Source of the DNA: Artocarpus heterophyllus | Lineage: Eukaryota > Streptophyta > Magnoliopsida > Rosales > Moraceae | DNA length: 64,000 nucleotides | Assembly: GCA_025403435.1 (NCBI GenBank) | Contig: CM046354.1 | Span: forward strand, 16,165,836-16,229,835 | Direction of reading: 5' to 3' | Shown here: piece by piece, positions 33,890-46,620 of the stretch | How positions within the stretch are numbered: the stretch's first letter is position 1 | Layout of the letters: the number at the start of each line of letters is the position of its first letter | Program-made: the position numbers and the translations under genes | Notes under the pieces: generated by a model | What the model saw: the letters and a program-made list of their open reading frames with translations, nothing else | Told to the model about the DNA's origin: nothing | Databases searched by the model: none

Positions 33890-34830
33890 GATCTTCGATC
33901 GGAGGTCCGGATCACAAAATCCCATTTTGCCCTTTGACCGGGCGTTGACCGGCGTTGACCGCCGTTGACCGGCCGTTGACCGGCGGCGGTTGGCTCCGTT
34001 GAGGGCTGAGCTCGAGCCTACCCCCCTAATTCGACCCTCCTGAGTCGATTGGTGGGGTCAATTTCACCCAATTCGGCCTCCATCTGCTCCAATCGAGGAT
34101 GGATTTCTCGGCTAACACCGGCGGCTCCGATCTCGGTCCTCCGGCGACGGTAGCCCAAAATTGACTTGGGCGTTTTCTTCCCCGTGTCCCTCTGAGTGTT
34201 TCCCCTACGATGGGGCAGCTCAACACCGCGTGGAACGGCGGCTCCACCTAGCTCCACGGCGGTGCACGACGGAGATGCCGTTCTCCGTCCTTCGGCCATC
34301 ATTTCGTGCAATTGAGGTACCGAATTTCTTCCTCTCGGTCCTCTGAAGGTGTTTGTGCCTTCAATTTGGCACAAAACGGCCTAAAATGGCCAACCCAACC
34401 TCACCCACGGCGGCTCACGGCGGGTGCCTTCGTTCTCCGGCGAGGGGCGGCGGAATGGAGCAATTGACCGAGGGGTCTTGCTCGCCGTCGCCCTCTGATC
34501 ATTTTGGCACCGGCGGTGTGCCACACCGCCACCAGGCACGACGGCTGCGACGGCGGCTCCACGACGGCGACGGGGCAGCTCCGGCGAAGCCTTTCCAGCC
34601 AAAATTGAGCTGGAAAATTGGTACCATCTTGTTCCTCTCCTCACACTGAGTCCATAGACACCAAAATCACGTCGATTGGTGGTCGGACGGCGGAGAAACG
34701 ACGTCGGAAAAAAATGGGTTTCGCCGCCACTTTGGGCGGCGCGTGGGCCCTCCTCCGGCGGCTATTTGGGTGGCACGACACCTCGTTGGACTCAGCTCAA
34801 CGAGAGCTTCCCACTGGTATGGGAGGTGTC
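33890..34830. repeat. GC-rich module of LTR 1
   Basis: About 0.9 kb of clearly GC-rich sequence (CGGCGGCTCC-like, CGTTGACCGG repeats) within an AT-rich LTR. The same module is in LTR 2 (about 39010-39930) and LTR 3 (about 44100-45030) but not in the related solo LTR at 18609-22893. Each copy keeps a 118-codon open frame on the minus strand (34018-34374, 39130-39486, 44220-44576). No domain is recognised in it. A GA-rich run follows at 34862-34912. Confidence 0.75.
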
Positions 34831-35140
34831 GAAAAATAACGCCGGAATCTCAAACGAGATTTGAGGAGAGAGAGAGAAATTCTAGAGAGAGAAAGTAGAG
34901 AGAGAAAGTCTCGAATTTTGCTTTGAATTTCTGATTTTTTCTTTTCTTTTTTTTTTCTTTTCTTTTATAAAAAGTATAAGATAAAATTGTGGTCCACACA
35001 ATTCAATTCTTATACTGCATTACTCTAACACTGTATAATTTTCCATCTTATTATACAGTATTTTCCTTTAATTGTACTTTGTCTTAACATAATCTTTAAT
35101 TTAATGCATTTTTAATGCACTAAAAATCTCGGGTGTTACA

Positions 35141-36230
35141 ATCTTCCCTCCTTAACAATTTTCGTCCTCGAAAATTAGCACCTTCATAGGCAGTTCATCT
35201 TCCTTGTCATCCTTTTGCGTTCTTGACATACTTCCTTGATCACTACTCTTTCATTAAAACTGAGCCTTCATCTTAGAACTTCAACAATTTTCATCATGTT
35301 CTTGACATATTCCTTTAAATTGTACACCACACTTCTGCTGCGCAACTCTGATCTTCCAACATTTGAGCGCAGTTTCCATTCATCTAAGGGTTTAGCATTC
35401 TATCATTGAATGCTATTCTTAGAAATAGGGTTCATTTTCATTCTAATCTCTTCATTTCCTTCTAAAGATCAAGGTCACCCGACCACAAAATCCATAATTT
35501 TCGGTTCTATATCCATTCTAGAATGACATTTTACGTAATTTTCCTCATAACGTATAATTTCCAGCTTCCATCCTCCAATCTGTGAGGTTTCCGCTGCTAA
35601 ATTGGGCATCGTTGTCTTGATCGTATTTCCCATCCGGACAGTTACGAGCTCATTCGCATGCCTCAGCTTAGCGAAGGAGTGCTTAAGCTCTATCAAATAA
35701 CATAATTAATGATCTAACGTCAAGTTGCTCTCAGGCACTTTCGTTCCATAGCGCACTGAAAATCACTTCAGACCTTCATTATTTCATTATCTTAATCCAC
35801 TTTTTCTCGTTATGCGTGTAGCCAATACAAAATAACTCCATCAGAGTAATATTTGCTCCTACAGAGACTTCATTGTGCGCCTAAACATCATAACGTGTCA
35901 CAAGCTCATCTTCTTGATTTTGAGCTGTCGGCCATCTGTTGACCATCATTGACCACGCTTTGTCATCGTTGACTTGACATCGCTAAGAGATGACGACTAC
36001 AGTCGACTTGTGAAGATATTCTAGCATATATCATCACGTTCATCCTTTGACCTTTGCCTTCTCGTTGCATATCTAGGTGTGCCAATATCAAAGGCTACGC
36101 CCAACATAAATACGTATTCATTAAATTCTAACTTTTCTTTCTACTTAACTTAACTTACTTACTTGAGCTATGGTGTAGCGGACGTATGACAGCGCGAAAT
36201 GGGATGGCAGGATACTGCTCTGATACCACC
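35141..36230 (-). other. LARD internal region 1
   Basis: 1090 bp between LTR 1 and LTR 2. The purine tract AAGGAGGGAAGAT (35141-35153, minus strand) abuts LTR 1. The iMet primer site TGGTATCAGAGC (36217-36228) is two bases from LTR 2. A 73-codon minus-strand open frame at 35475-35696 matches one at 40577-40798 but has no recognised domain. No retroviral enzyme motif was found. Confidence 0.85.
36217..36228 (-). other. LARD primer binding site 1, tRNA-iMet
   Basis: Minus strand TGGTATCAGAGC, a perfect iMet-type site, two bases from the LTR 2 end TCGTCACA. Confidence 0.93.
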
Positions 36231-39200
36231 TGTGACGACCCGCCTTTTCGGGCAGTCACTTTACTTTCATAATCATCGTTTCGTAATCAGTAATCTTACT
36301 TACTTAGTAAGAAAATACTGTAGTAAATTTTTTTTTCTTTCCTTAAACGTTCTTTAATATTGATGCGACCTCTGTCGCATTCAAGTTGAGACATCGCTCA
36401 ACACTTGCCCTTAAAATCATTTCAAAACGTTTCTTAAAACTTAATAAGAAACATTTATTAAATCATAGTTTAAAACTTTACTTTATAACTACATAAAACA
36501 GTTTATAAACTGTATCTTAAAACTTTGAATACAATTCTTGAAACTCTGGTTTTCTTTAAACTTTGAAAACACAACATTAAACAATGGAAAACATTTTCTT
36601 TGCATAGCGGAAGCAAACAGTGATGGTATCCATACCCAAATCTTCGCATCTGTCCTCCGCAGCACCCAGCTCTTCTAACGGGTCCTATTGGTCACCCATA
36701 AATTACCTACAGCATGAAAAACTTTTAATGAGCTTTCGCTCAGCAAGTTCAAACATATTCTCACAAAGCATTTAAACATGCTTTAAAACTTTTCTCATGA
36801 AAACCTTTCTCTTGAAACGTTCTTCATGAACGTTTTCCATAAACATTTATGAAAATATTTTTCATAAACGTTTTCCTTAAACATTTCTGAAAACGTTCTT
36901 CATAAACGTTTTTCATAGAACATTTCTGAAACGTTTTTCTTAAAACGTCATTCGTAAACCTTTTCTTGAAAACATGAAATGTTTTTCATAAACATTTAAT
37001 GTAAAATCTTTCTCTTAAAACATTTCTTGAACATTTTTCTTAAAACGTCGTTCATAAACCTTTTCTTGAAAACATGAAAATGTTTTTTCATAAACATTTA
37101 TCGTAAAACCTCTCTCAAAATGTCTTTCATGACATGACATATAAATATTTCATGAAAGGCATTCAAACAATATTAGAATGCATGACTCCATTTATGCTCA
37201 ATTATTAACTTCAATTATGAGCATTTTATGAACATTCTATAAACTTAAATATTCCTTTCTTTCTCAACCTTTATTCTTGTTCTTTAACTTTCTTTATCTT
37301 ATAACTTTCATTTTCCTTACTTTCTTTAGTGTTCGTACCAACTCATTAATCATGAGATCATAAACATGATGCTTCCCTTGTGGAAGACTTGAGACCATCA
37401 AACATTGAGGTCTTGTACCTCACCTTTAGGAGGTCAAACTTTAATTTTACTTTCATTACCTCATTACAAAGAGGCTGGTACGACACTTTCTTTTTATCTT
37501 AACGTTACCTTCTTATTAACTTTAGTGAGCATTTCAAATGCAATCACATCATATGCAATACACTTGCAATTCATAGCTTATACTATAAAACCAATTGCAT
37601 AATAAATGCAACTCATTGCATAACAAATGCAACATAAAATGTAAACACATTTTGCAAATCATAACTTGCATTCTAACACTCATTGCATAACAAATGCAAC
37701 ATATTGCTTAATAAATACATCATAAAATGCAAACACATTTTGCAAACTATAACTTTTATTCTAAAACTTATTGCACAATAAATGCAACTTATTGCATAGC
37801 AAATGCATCATTAAACCTTTAACTTAAACTATAAAACATTATGCATTGTCATAATGCAAAACATACTTTCAATACTTTGAAAATCATAACTTAAACTTTT
37901 AAATAACGTTATGCATATCAACATGCCAATAAACCTTTAACATAACGATTGCAATTTCATTGCAATTCTTTTTCTTGAACTTTAAAACTTCTTGCATAAT
38001 AAATGCAAACGTACTTTAAAAACAACTTGCTTAGGAATTTGCAAACACATTTGCAAATATATAAATGAGCATTTAAAAATCATTTACTTCATGCTGTAGG
38101 TGAGGTTTGAAACTTACCCAAACTATGCTCTAGCGTTCTCTATTTCGTTCCTTTCTCGTTCCTTTTCCTTCCATTGGTCGGCTTTTGTGTCCTGATCAAA
38201 CGACAGCCGACTCATTAATTAACTTTCTTTATTATCAATCCACTCGATTGATAATAAAACGTAAACATTAACCATTCATTCCTTTTTTCATAACTTGACT
38301 AGTATACTTTCGGTCTACCGTTCTCTTACTCAACCTTATAAACTGTCAGTTTACATTTCCTTTATTTAGCCTTGTAACCCACCGGGGTTACTTTTCCTTT
38401 TAACTTTGTAACCCATCGGTTACCTCTCGTTTACTTAAAACATCTCTTATGAAATCTCTGATCTCACATGACCGTTACGTTACTTAACGTATTACGGAAC
38501 ATTTTCCATCTAATAACATTATGCTAAATCGGAGTGTTCGACTCCGTTCTAGCCGTTTCCTTAAAAATGACGATTTTACCCTTAACGGGTTTTTCGTCAC
38601 CTTATAACGTTATAAAACCTATTCTCACATAAAACAGTGTAACAATCACTGATCATGCATTTCATAAATTTCTATGAAAGCATCTAAAACAGTTTATTCT
38701 AAAACAGTTTATACTGTATGCGAGATTCTTACTTACTTGAACTCCAAGCTAAGCAGATCCAGTTGTATCTCGCTGCATCTACAGTATATGAAGCATCCTC
38801 TGCAGTGCTCCTCGAGCGACCATGAATGGCTAGGAATGCTTCCTGGAGATCATACATTCTTGAAACTGTCATTCTGGACTCCGATATTGCTGCTTGAATC
38901 GCCTCGATCCGCGTGCAGTCGGTACCGGACGATTTTCATCGGAGTGGAATTAGCTCGAACGGAGGTCACCATTGCGTTCAGAGCATCGAAACGAGTCGGG
39001 AGGCGGTCTCGGATCTTCGATCGGAGGTCCGGATCACAAAATCCCATTTTGCCCTTTGACCGGGCGTTGACCGGCGTTGACCGGCCGTTGACCGGCGGCG
39101 GTTGGCTCCGTTGAGGGCTGAGCTCGAGCCTACCCCCCTAATTCGACCCTCCTGAGTCGATTGGTGGGGTCAATTTCACCCAATTCGGCCTCCATCTGCT

Positions 39201-40242
39201 CCAATCGAGGATGGATTTCTCGGCTAACACTGGCGGCTCCGATCTCGGTCCTCCGGCGACGGTAGCCCAAAATTGACTTGGGCGTTTTCTTCCCCGTGTC
39301 CCTCTGAGTGTTTCCCCTACGATGGGGCAGCTCAACACCGCGTGGAACGGCGGCTCCACCTAGCTCCACGGCGGTGCACGACGGAGATGCCGTTCTCCGT
39401 CCTCCGGCCATCATTTCGTGCAATTGAGGTACCGAATTTCTTCCTCTCGGTCCTCTGAAGGTGTTTGTGCCTTCAATTTGGCACAAAACGGCCTAAAATG
39501 GCCAACCCAAACTCACCCACGGCGGCTCACGGCGGGTGCCTTCGTTCTCCGGCGAGGGGCGGCGGAATGGAGCAATTGACCGAGGGGTCTTGCTCGCCGT
39601 CGCCCTCTGATCATTTTGGCACCGGCGGTGTGCCACACCGCCACCAGGCACGACGGCTGCGACGGCGGCGACGGGGCAGCTCCGGCGAAGCCTTTCCAGC
39701 CAAAATTGAGCTGGAAAATTGGTACCATCTTGTTCCTCTCCTCACACTGAGTCCATAGACACCAAAATCACGTCGATTGGTGGTCGGACGGCGGAGAAAC
39801 GACGTCGGAAAAAAATGGGTTTCGCCGCCACTTTGGGCGGCGCGTGGGCCCTCCTCCGGCGGCTATTTGGGTGGCACGACACCTCGTTGGACTCAGCTCA
39901 ACGAGAGCTTCCCACTGGTATGGGAGGTGTCGAAAAATAACGCCGGAATCTCAAACGAGATTTGAGGAGAGAGAGAGAAATTCTAGAGAGAGAAAGTAGA
40001 GAGAGAAAGTCTCGAATTTTGCTTTGAATTTCTGATTTTTTCTTTTCTTTTTTTTTTTCTTTTCTTTTATAAAAAGTATAAGATAAAATTGTGGTCCACA
40101 CAATTCAATTCATATACTGCATTACTCTAACACTGTATAATTTTCCATCTTATTATACAGTATTTTCCTTTAATTGTACTTTGTCTTAACATAATCTTTA
40201 ATTTAATGCATTTTTAATGCACTAAAAATCTCGGGTGTTACA
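36231..40242 (-). repeat. LARD LTR 2
   Basis: 4012 bp with the same ends as LTR 1. It lacks the CTCCACGACGG segment that LTR 1 and LTR 3 carry near 34557 and 44758. Otherwise it is nearly identical to LTR 1. Confidence 0.95.
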
Positions 40243-41332
40243 ATCTTCCCTCCTTAACAATTTTCGTCCTCGAAAATTAGCACCTTCATAGGCAGTTCAT
40301 CTTCCTTGTCATCCTTTTGCGTTCTTGACATACTTCCTAGATCACTACTCTTTCATTAAAACTGAGCCTTCATCTTAGAACTTCAACAATTTTCATCATG
40401 TTCTTGACATATTCCTTTAAATTGTACACCACACTTCTGCTGCGCAACTCTGATATTCCAACATTTGAGCGCAGTTTCCATTCATCTAAGGGTTTAGCAT
40501 TCTATCATTGAATGCTATTCTTAGAAATAGGGTTCATTTTCATTCTAATCTCTTCATTTCCTTCTAAAGATCAAGGTCACCCGACCACAAAATCCATAAT
40601 TTTCGGTTCTATATCCATTCTAGAATGACATTTTACGTAATTTTCCTCATAACGTATAATTTCCAGCTTCCATCCTCCAATCTGTGAGGTTTCCGCTGCC
40701 AAATTGGGCATCGTTGTCTTGATCGTATTTCCCATCCGGACAGTTACGAGCTCATTCGCATGCCTCAGCTTAGCGAAGGAGTGCTTAAGCTCGATCAAAT
40801 AACATAATTAATGATCTAACGTCAAGTTGCTCTCAGGCACTTTCGTTCCATAGCGCACTGAAAATCACTTCAGACCTTCATTATTTCATTATCTTAATCC
40901 ACTTTTCCTCGTTATACGTGTAGCCAATACATAATAACTCCATCAGAGTAATATTTGCTCCTACGGAGACTTCATTGTGTGCCTAAACATCATAACGTGT
41001 CACAAGCTCATCTTCTTGATTTTGAGCTGTCGGCCATCTGTTGACCATCATTGACCACGCTTTGTCATCGTTGACTTGACATCGCTAAGAGATGACGACT
41101 ACAGTCGACTTGCGAAGATATTCTAGCATATATCATCACGTTCATCCTTTGACCTTTGCCTTCTCGTTGCATATCTAGGTGTGCCAATATCAAAGGCTAC
41201 GCCCAACATAAATACGTATTCATTAAATTCTAACTTTTCTTTCTACTTAACTTAACTTACTTACTTGAGCTATGGTGTAGCGGACGTATGACAGCGCGAA
41301 ATGGGATGGCAGGATACTGCTCTGATACCACC
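40243..41332 (-). other. LARD internal region 2
   Basis: 1090 bp, nearly identical to internal region 1 with scattered substitutions. Its purine tract abuts LTR 2 and its primer site is at 41319-41330. Confidence 0.85.
41319..41330 (-). other. LARD primer binding site 2, tRNA-iMet
   Basis: Minus strand TGGTATCAGAGC, two bases from LTR 3. Confidence 0.93.
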
Positions 41333-44300
41333 TGTGACGACCCGCCTTTTCGGGCAGTCACTTCACTTTCATAATCATCGTTTCGTAAACAGTAATCTTA
41401 CTTACTTAGTAAGAAAATACTGTAATAAATTTTTTTTTCTTTCCTTAAACGTTCTTTAATATTGATGCGACCTCTGTCGCATTCAAGTTGAGACATCGCT
41501 CAACACTTGCCCTTAAAATCATTTCAAAACGTTTCTTAAAACTTAATAAGAAACATTTATTAAATCATAGTTTAAAACTTTACTTTATAATTACATAAAA
41601 CAGTTTATAAACTGTATTTTAAAACTTTGAATACAATTCTTGAAACTCTGATTTTCTTTAAACTTTGAAAACACAACATTAAACAATGGAAAACATTTTC
41701 TTTGCATAGCGGAAGCAAACAGTGATGGTATCCATACCCAAATCTTCGCATCTGTCCTCCGTAGCACCCAGCTCTTCTAACGGGTCCTATTGGTCACCCA
41801 TAAATTACCTACAGCATGAAAAGCTTTTAATGAGCTTTCGCTCAGCAAGTTCAAACATATTCTCACAAAGCATTTAAACATGCTTTAAAACTTTTCTCAT
41901 GAAAACCTTTCTCTTGAAACGTTCTTCATGAACGTTTTCCATAAACATTTATGAAAATATTTTTCATAAACGTTTTCCTTAAACATTTCTGAAAACGTTC
42001 TTCATAAACGTTTTTCATAGAACATTTCTGAAACGTTTTTCTTAAAACGTCATTCGTAAACCTTTTCTTGCAAACATGAAATGTTTTTCATAAACATTTA
42101 ATGTAAAACCTTTCTCTTAAAACATTTCTTGAACATTTTTCTTAAAACGTCGTTCATAAACCTTTTCTTGAAAACATGAAAATGTTTTTCATAAACATTT
42201 ATCGTAAAACCTTTCTCAAAATGTCTTTCATGACATGACATATAAACATTTCATAAAAAGCATTCAAGCAACATTAGAATGCATGACTTCATTTATGCTC
42301 AATTATTAACTTCAATTATGAGCATTTTATGAGCATTCTATAAACTTAAATATTCCTTTCTTTCTCAACCTTTATTCTTGTTCTTTAACTTTCTTTATCT
42401 TATAACTTTCATTTTCCTTACTTTCTTTAGTGTTCGTACCAACTCATTAATCATGAGATCATAAACATGATGCTTCCCTTGTGGAAGACTTGAGACCATC
42501 AAACATTGAGGTCTTGTACCTCACCTTTAGGAGGTCACACTTTAATTTCACTTTCATTACCTCATAACAAAGAGGCTGGTACGACACTTTCTTTTTATCT
42601 TAACGTTACCTTCTTATTAACTTTAGTGAGCATTTCAAATGCAATCACATCATATGCAATACACTTGCAATTCATAGCTTATACTATAAAACCAATTGCA
42701 TAATAAATGCAACTCATTGCATAACAAATGCAACATAAAATGTAAACACATTTTGCAAATCATAACTTGCATTCTAACACTCATTGCATAACAAATGCAA
42801 CATATTGCTTAATAAATACATCATAAAATGCAAACACATTTTGCAAACTATAACTTTTATTCTAAAACTTATTGCACAATAAATGCAACTTATTGCATAG
42901 CAAATGCATCATTAAACCTTTAACTTAAACTATAAAACATTATGCATTGTCATAATGCAAAACATACTTTCAATACTTTGAAAATCATAACTTAAACTTT
43001 TAAATAACGTTATGCATATCAACATGCCAATAAACCTTTAACATAACGATTGCAATTTCATTGCAATTCTTTTTCTTGAACTTTAAAACTTCTTGCATAA
43101 TAAATGCAAACGTACTTTAAAAACAACTTGCTTAGGAATTTGCAAACACATTTGCAAATATATAAATGAGCATTTAAAAATCATTTACTTCATGCTGTAG
43201 GTGAGGTTTGAAACTTACCCAAACTATGCTCTAGCGTTCTCTATTTCGTTCCTTTCTCGTTCCTTTTCCTTCCATTGGTCGGCTTTTGTGTCCTGATCAA
43301 ACGACAGCCGACTCATTAATTAACTTTCTTTATTATCAATCCACTCGATTGATAATAAAACGTAAACATTAACCATTCATTCCTTTTTTCATAACTTGAC
43401 TAGTATACTTTCGGTCTACCGTTCTCTTACTCAACCTTATAAACTGTCAGTTTACATTTCCTTTATTTAGCCTTGTAACCCACCGGGGTTACTTTTCCTT
43501 TTAACTTTGTAACCCATCGGTTACCTCTCGTTTACTTAAAACATCTCTTATGAAATCTCTGATCTCACATGACCGTTACGTTACTTAACGTATTACGGAA
43601 CATTTTCCATCTAATAACATTATGCTAAATCGGAGTGTTCGACTCCGTTCTAGCCGTTTCCTTAAAAATGACGATTTTACCCTTAACGGGTTTTTCGTCA
43701 CCTTATAACGTTATAAAACCTATTCTCACATAAAACAGTGTAACAATCACTGATCATGCATTTCATAAATTTCTATGAAAGCATCTAAAACAGTTTATTC
43801 TAAAACAGTTTATACTGTATGCGAGATTCTTACTTACTTGAACTCCAAGCTAAGCAGATCCAGTTGTATCTCGCTGCATCTACAGTATATGAAGCATCCT
43901 CTGCAGTGCTCCTCGAGCGACCATAAATGGCTAGGAATGCTTCCTGGAGATCATACATTCTTGACACTGTCATTCTAGACTCCGATGCTGCTATTTGAAT
44001 CATTTTGATTCGCGTGCAGTTGGTACCAGACGATTTTCATCAGAGTGAAATTAGCTCGAACGGAGGTCACCATTGCGTTCAGAGCATCAAAACGAGTCGG
44101 GAGGCGGTCTCGGATCTTCGATCGGAGGTCCGGATCACAAAATCCCAATTTGACGGTTGACCGGCGTTGACCGGCCGTTGACTGGCGACGGTTGGCTCTG
44201 TTGAGGGCTAAACTCGAGCCTACCCCCCTAATTCGACCCTCCTGAGTCGATTGGTGGGGTCAATTTTACCCAATTCGGCCTCCATCTGCTCCAATCGAGG

Positions 44301-45342
44301 ATGGATTTCTCGGCTAACACCGGCGGCTCCGATCTCGGTCCTCCGGCGACGGTAGCCCAAAATTGACTTGGGCGTTTTCTTCCCCGTGTCCCTCTGAGTG
44401 TTTCCCCTACGATGGGGCAGCTCAACACCGCGTGGAACGGCGGCTCCACCTAGCTCCACGGCGGTGCACGACGGAGATGCCGTTCTCCGTCCTCCGGCCA
44501 TCATTTCGTGCAATTGAGGTACCGAATTTCTTCCTCTCGGTCCTCTGAAGGTGTTTGTGCCTTCAATTTGGCACAAAACGGCCTAAAATGGCCAACCCAA
44601 CCTCACCCACGGCGGCTCACGGCGGGTGCCTTCGTTCTCCGGCGAGGGGCGGCGGAATGGAGCAATTGACCGAGGGGTCTTGCTCGCCGTCGCCCTCTGA
44701 TCATTTTGGCACCGGCGGTGTGCCACACCGCCACCAGGCACGACGGCTGCGACGGCGGCTCCACGACGGCGACGGGGCAGCTCCGGCGAAGCCTTTCCAG
44801 CCAAAATTGAGCTGGAAAATTGGTACCATCTTGTTCCTCTCCTCACACTGAGTCCATAGACACCAAAATCACGTCGATTGGTGGTCGGACGGCGGAGAAA
44901 CGACGTCGGGAAAAAATGGGTTTTGCCGCCACTTTGGGCGGCGCGTGGGCCCTCCTCCGGTGGCTATTTGGGTGGCACGACACCTCGTTGGACTCAGCTC
45001 AACGAGAGCTTCCCACTGGTATGGGAGGTGTCGAAAAATAACGCCGGAATCTCAAACGAGATTTGAGGAGAGAGAGAGAAATTCTAGAGAGAGAAAGTAG
45101 AGAGAGAAAGTCTCGAATTTTGCTTTGAATTTCTGATTTTTTCTTTTCTTTTTTTTTTCTTTTCTTTTATAAAAAGTATAAGATAAAATTGTGGTCCACA
45201 CAATTCAATTCTTATACTGCATTACTCTAACACTGTATAATTTTCCATCTTATTATACAGTATTTTCCTTTAATTGTACTTTGTCTTAACATAATCTTTA
45301 ATTTAATGCATTTTTAATGCACTAAAAATCTCAGGTGTTACA
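41333..45342 (-). repeat. LARD LTR 3 (5'-most in sense)
   Basis: 4010 bp and the most diverged of the three. Differences concentrate at about 43960-44220, where LTR 1 and LTR 2 agree with each other. It ends CTCAGGTGTTACA. Confidence 0.95.
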
Positions 45343-45603
45343 AGAGCACCTTAAAACTCTCTTATCCAAGAGGGAAAAAGGTTCGACTCTTGGGGGACAC
45401 GCTCCCCCACGGGAGGTAAATCCACGTGGGGGCTCCTGACCTCCCTGAAAACTCAGTTGGAATTTAACTCGGCTGGGACACTCGAGGTTGAGCCTGGCTA
45501 CCTCCCCGGCAATACGCTCGAGGTGTCCGTTAGATTCCGGTCGGGGATCTCAACACCTCATTTTACCAAACAAAGTCTTAATGCAAAAAAAAAAAAAAAA
45601 AAA
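45343..45603 (+). mobile_element. SINE-like element, right copy, 5'-truncated, with poly-A tail
   Basis: B-box-like GGTTCGACTC lies at 45380-45389. The body (CACTCGAGGTTGAGCCTGG, GATCTCAACACCTCA) matches the left copy in inverted orientation. The copy ends in an 18-base poly-A at 45585-45602, as a retroposed SINE would. About 45 bases of the 5' end seen in the left copy are missing at the LTR junction. Confidence 0.55.
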
Positions 45604-46620
45604 TCTAATTAACTAACATAAATTTCATTTTTATGTTTGTAATTCCTTCTCTCTGTTGACTATTGTTATATTCTCAAACGTCCCTTTCAGCCTATTTCTT
45701 CTCTAACATCTAACATCTCCTAGTCTTCTTTCCAATAATTGTTCAATAAGTAAAAAACAAAGTACAATAACTAGCAATGTTCTATATTTTTGGGTTTAAA
45801 AAAAAAAAAACAATGTTCTGTAATTTACATGTACGGTGCCCTCTTCCATTTTATCTAAGCAAAAAATTCAGTTGACCTTTTATACATTAAAGATATAAAA
45901 AATGGAGGCAAAAACAACTAATATCTTTCGGATGCCAAGTCATACGAAACAAGGAGGGGCACGCCTTTATGTGGTGATATTATTAATTAAACCACGTGGA
46001 TTAGCCTTATTTGCGACTCAAAGTAAAATCATTAGTCAGATATACTATCAAGCGGGAAGGCTTATCTTCTTATCATGAACCCCTTTTTCCTATCTAAGAA
46101 TTAACATCTATTTCACGTTTGTCCGAAAAGAAATCAAATGTAATGAACGTTGTTGAGTCAAAAAAAGTCAAAATCTTTAAGTTACTTAAACTTGTGCTCT
46201 TCTTCCTTTATTAATTATACATTAGAGTAAAAAAGAAAAGTGCCTTTAAAAGCATTTCCTTTAAGCATATTCATTAACCTGCTTAAGGATATATGTTGAA
46301 ACAAAAGTCGATATCAAAATGATATAGCAATTCAAATTTTATAAAAAAAAGTGTGTTAATAATAGTTTGAATTAATTATTTTTTTTGTTCGAATTATGCT
46401 TTACACATGTTGCATGACTATCATTATAGCTAATAAAATGCCTAGAAAAATAGTTTAAAACTAAAAATAATTTATTTAAAAATTGTAATATGTAAGAGTT
46501 TTTTATTATAATAATTTTTTTTTAATCGGTTGTTAAAAGTTTTACGTTTTTGGTTCTAACCAAGACATGAAACAGTGTAACTTATTTTCCCCTTTAATTC
46601 TAATCATGAGGTTTGTCTAA
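45604..46620. other. AT-rich intergenic DNA
   Basis: No gene or clear repeat is seen. Confidence 0.5.

Larger units (their letters stand above)
31110..35140 (-). repeat. LARD LTR 1 (3'-most in sense)
   Basis: On the plus strand it starts TGTGACGACCCGCC and ends CTCGGGTGTTACA. It has one or two extra CGTTGACCG units near 33935-33975 compared with LTR 2. Confidence 0.95.
31110..45342 (-). mobile_element. LARD-like non-autonomous retrotransposon array: LTR-int-LTR-int-LTR
   Basis: Three LTRs of 4031, 4012 and 4010 bp alternate with two 1090-bp internal regions. All parts point the same way (sense is minus). Primer sites and purine tracts sit correctly at each junction. No gag, protease, RT or integrase motif was found in any internal region, so the element must borrow enzymes. 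Flanks AGAGT (31105-31109) and AGAGC (45343-45347) resemble a 5-bp target duplication with one mismatch. The layout is what unequal recombination between LTRs of one element would give. Copies are nearly identical, so the array is young. The large-LTR, small-core design fits the LARD class. Confidence 0.92.

Noticed and set aside
33552..33968. 138-codon plus-strand frame in LARD LTR 1 and a similar 146-codon frame in LTR 2
   Set aside because: It is antisense to the element, reduced to 67 codons in LTR 3, and runs into simple CGTTGACCG repeats. Probably chance in GC-rich DNA.
35475..35696. 73-codon frame repeated in both LARD internals
   Set aside because: The two copies come from one duplication, so identity is no evidence of selection. 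No domain is seen.
45380..45389. B-box-like GGTTCGACTC considered as part of a tRNA gene
   Set aside because: No cloverleaf, acceptor stem or anticodon arm can be formed around it. A SINE-like origin fits better.
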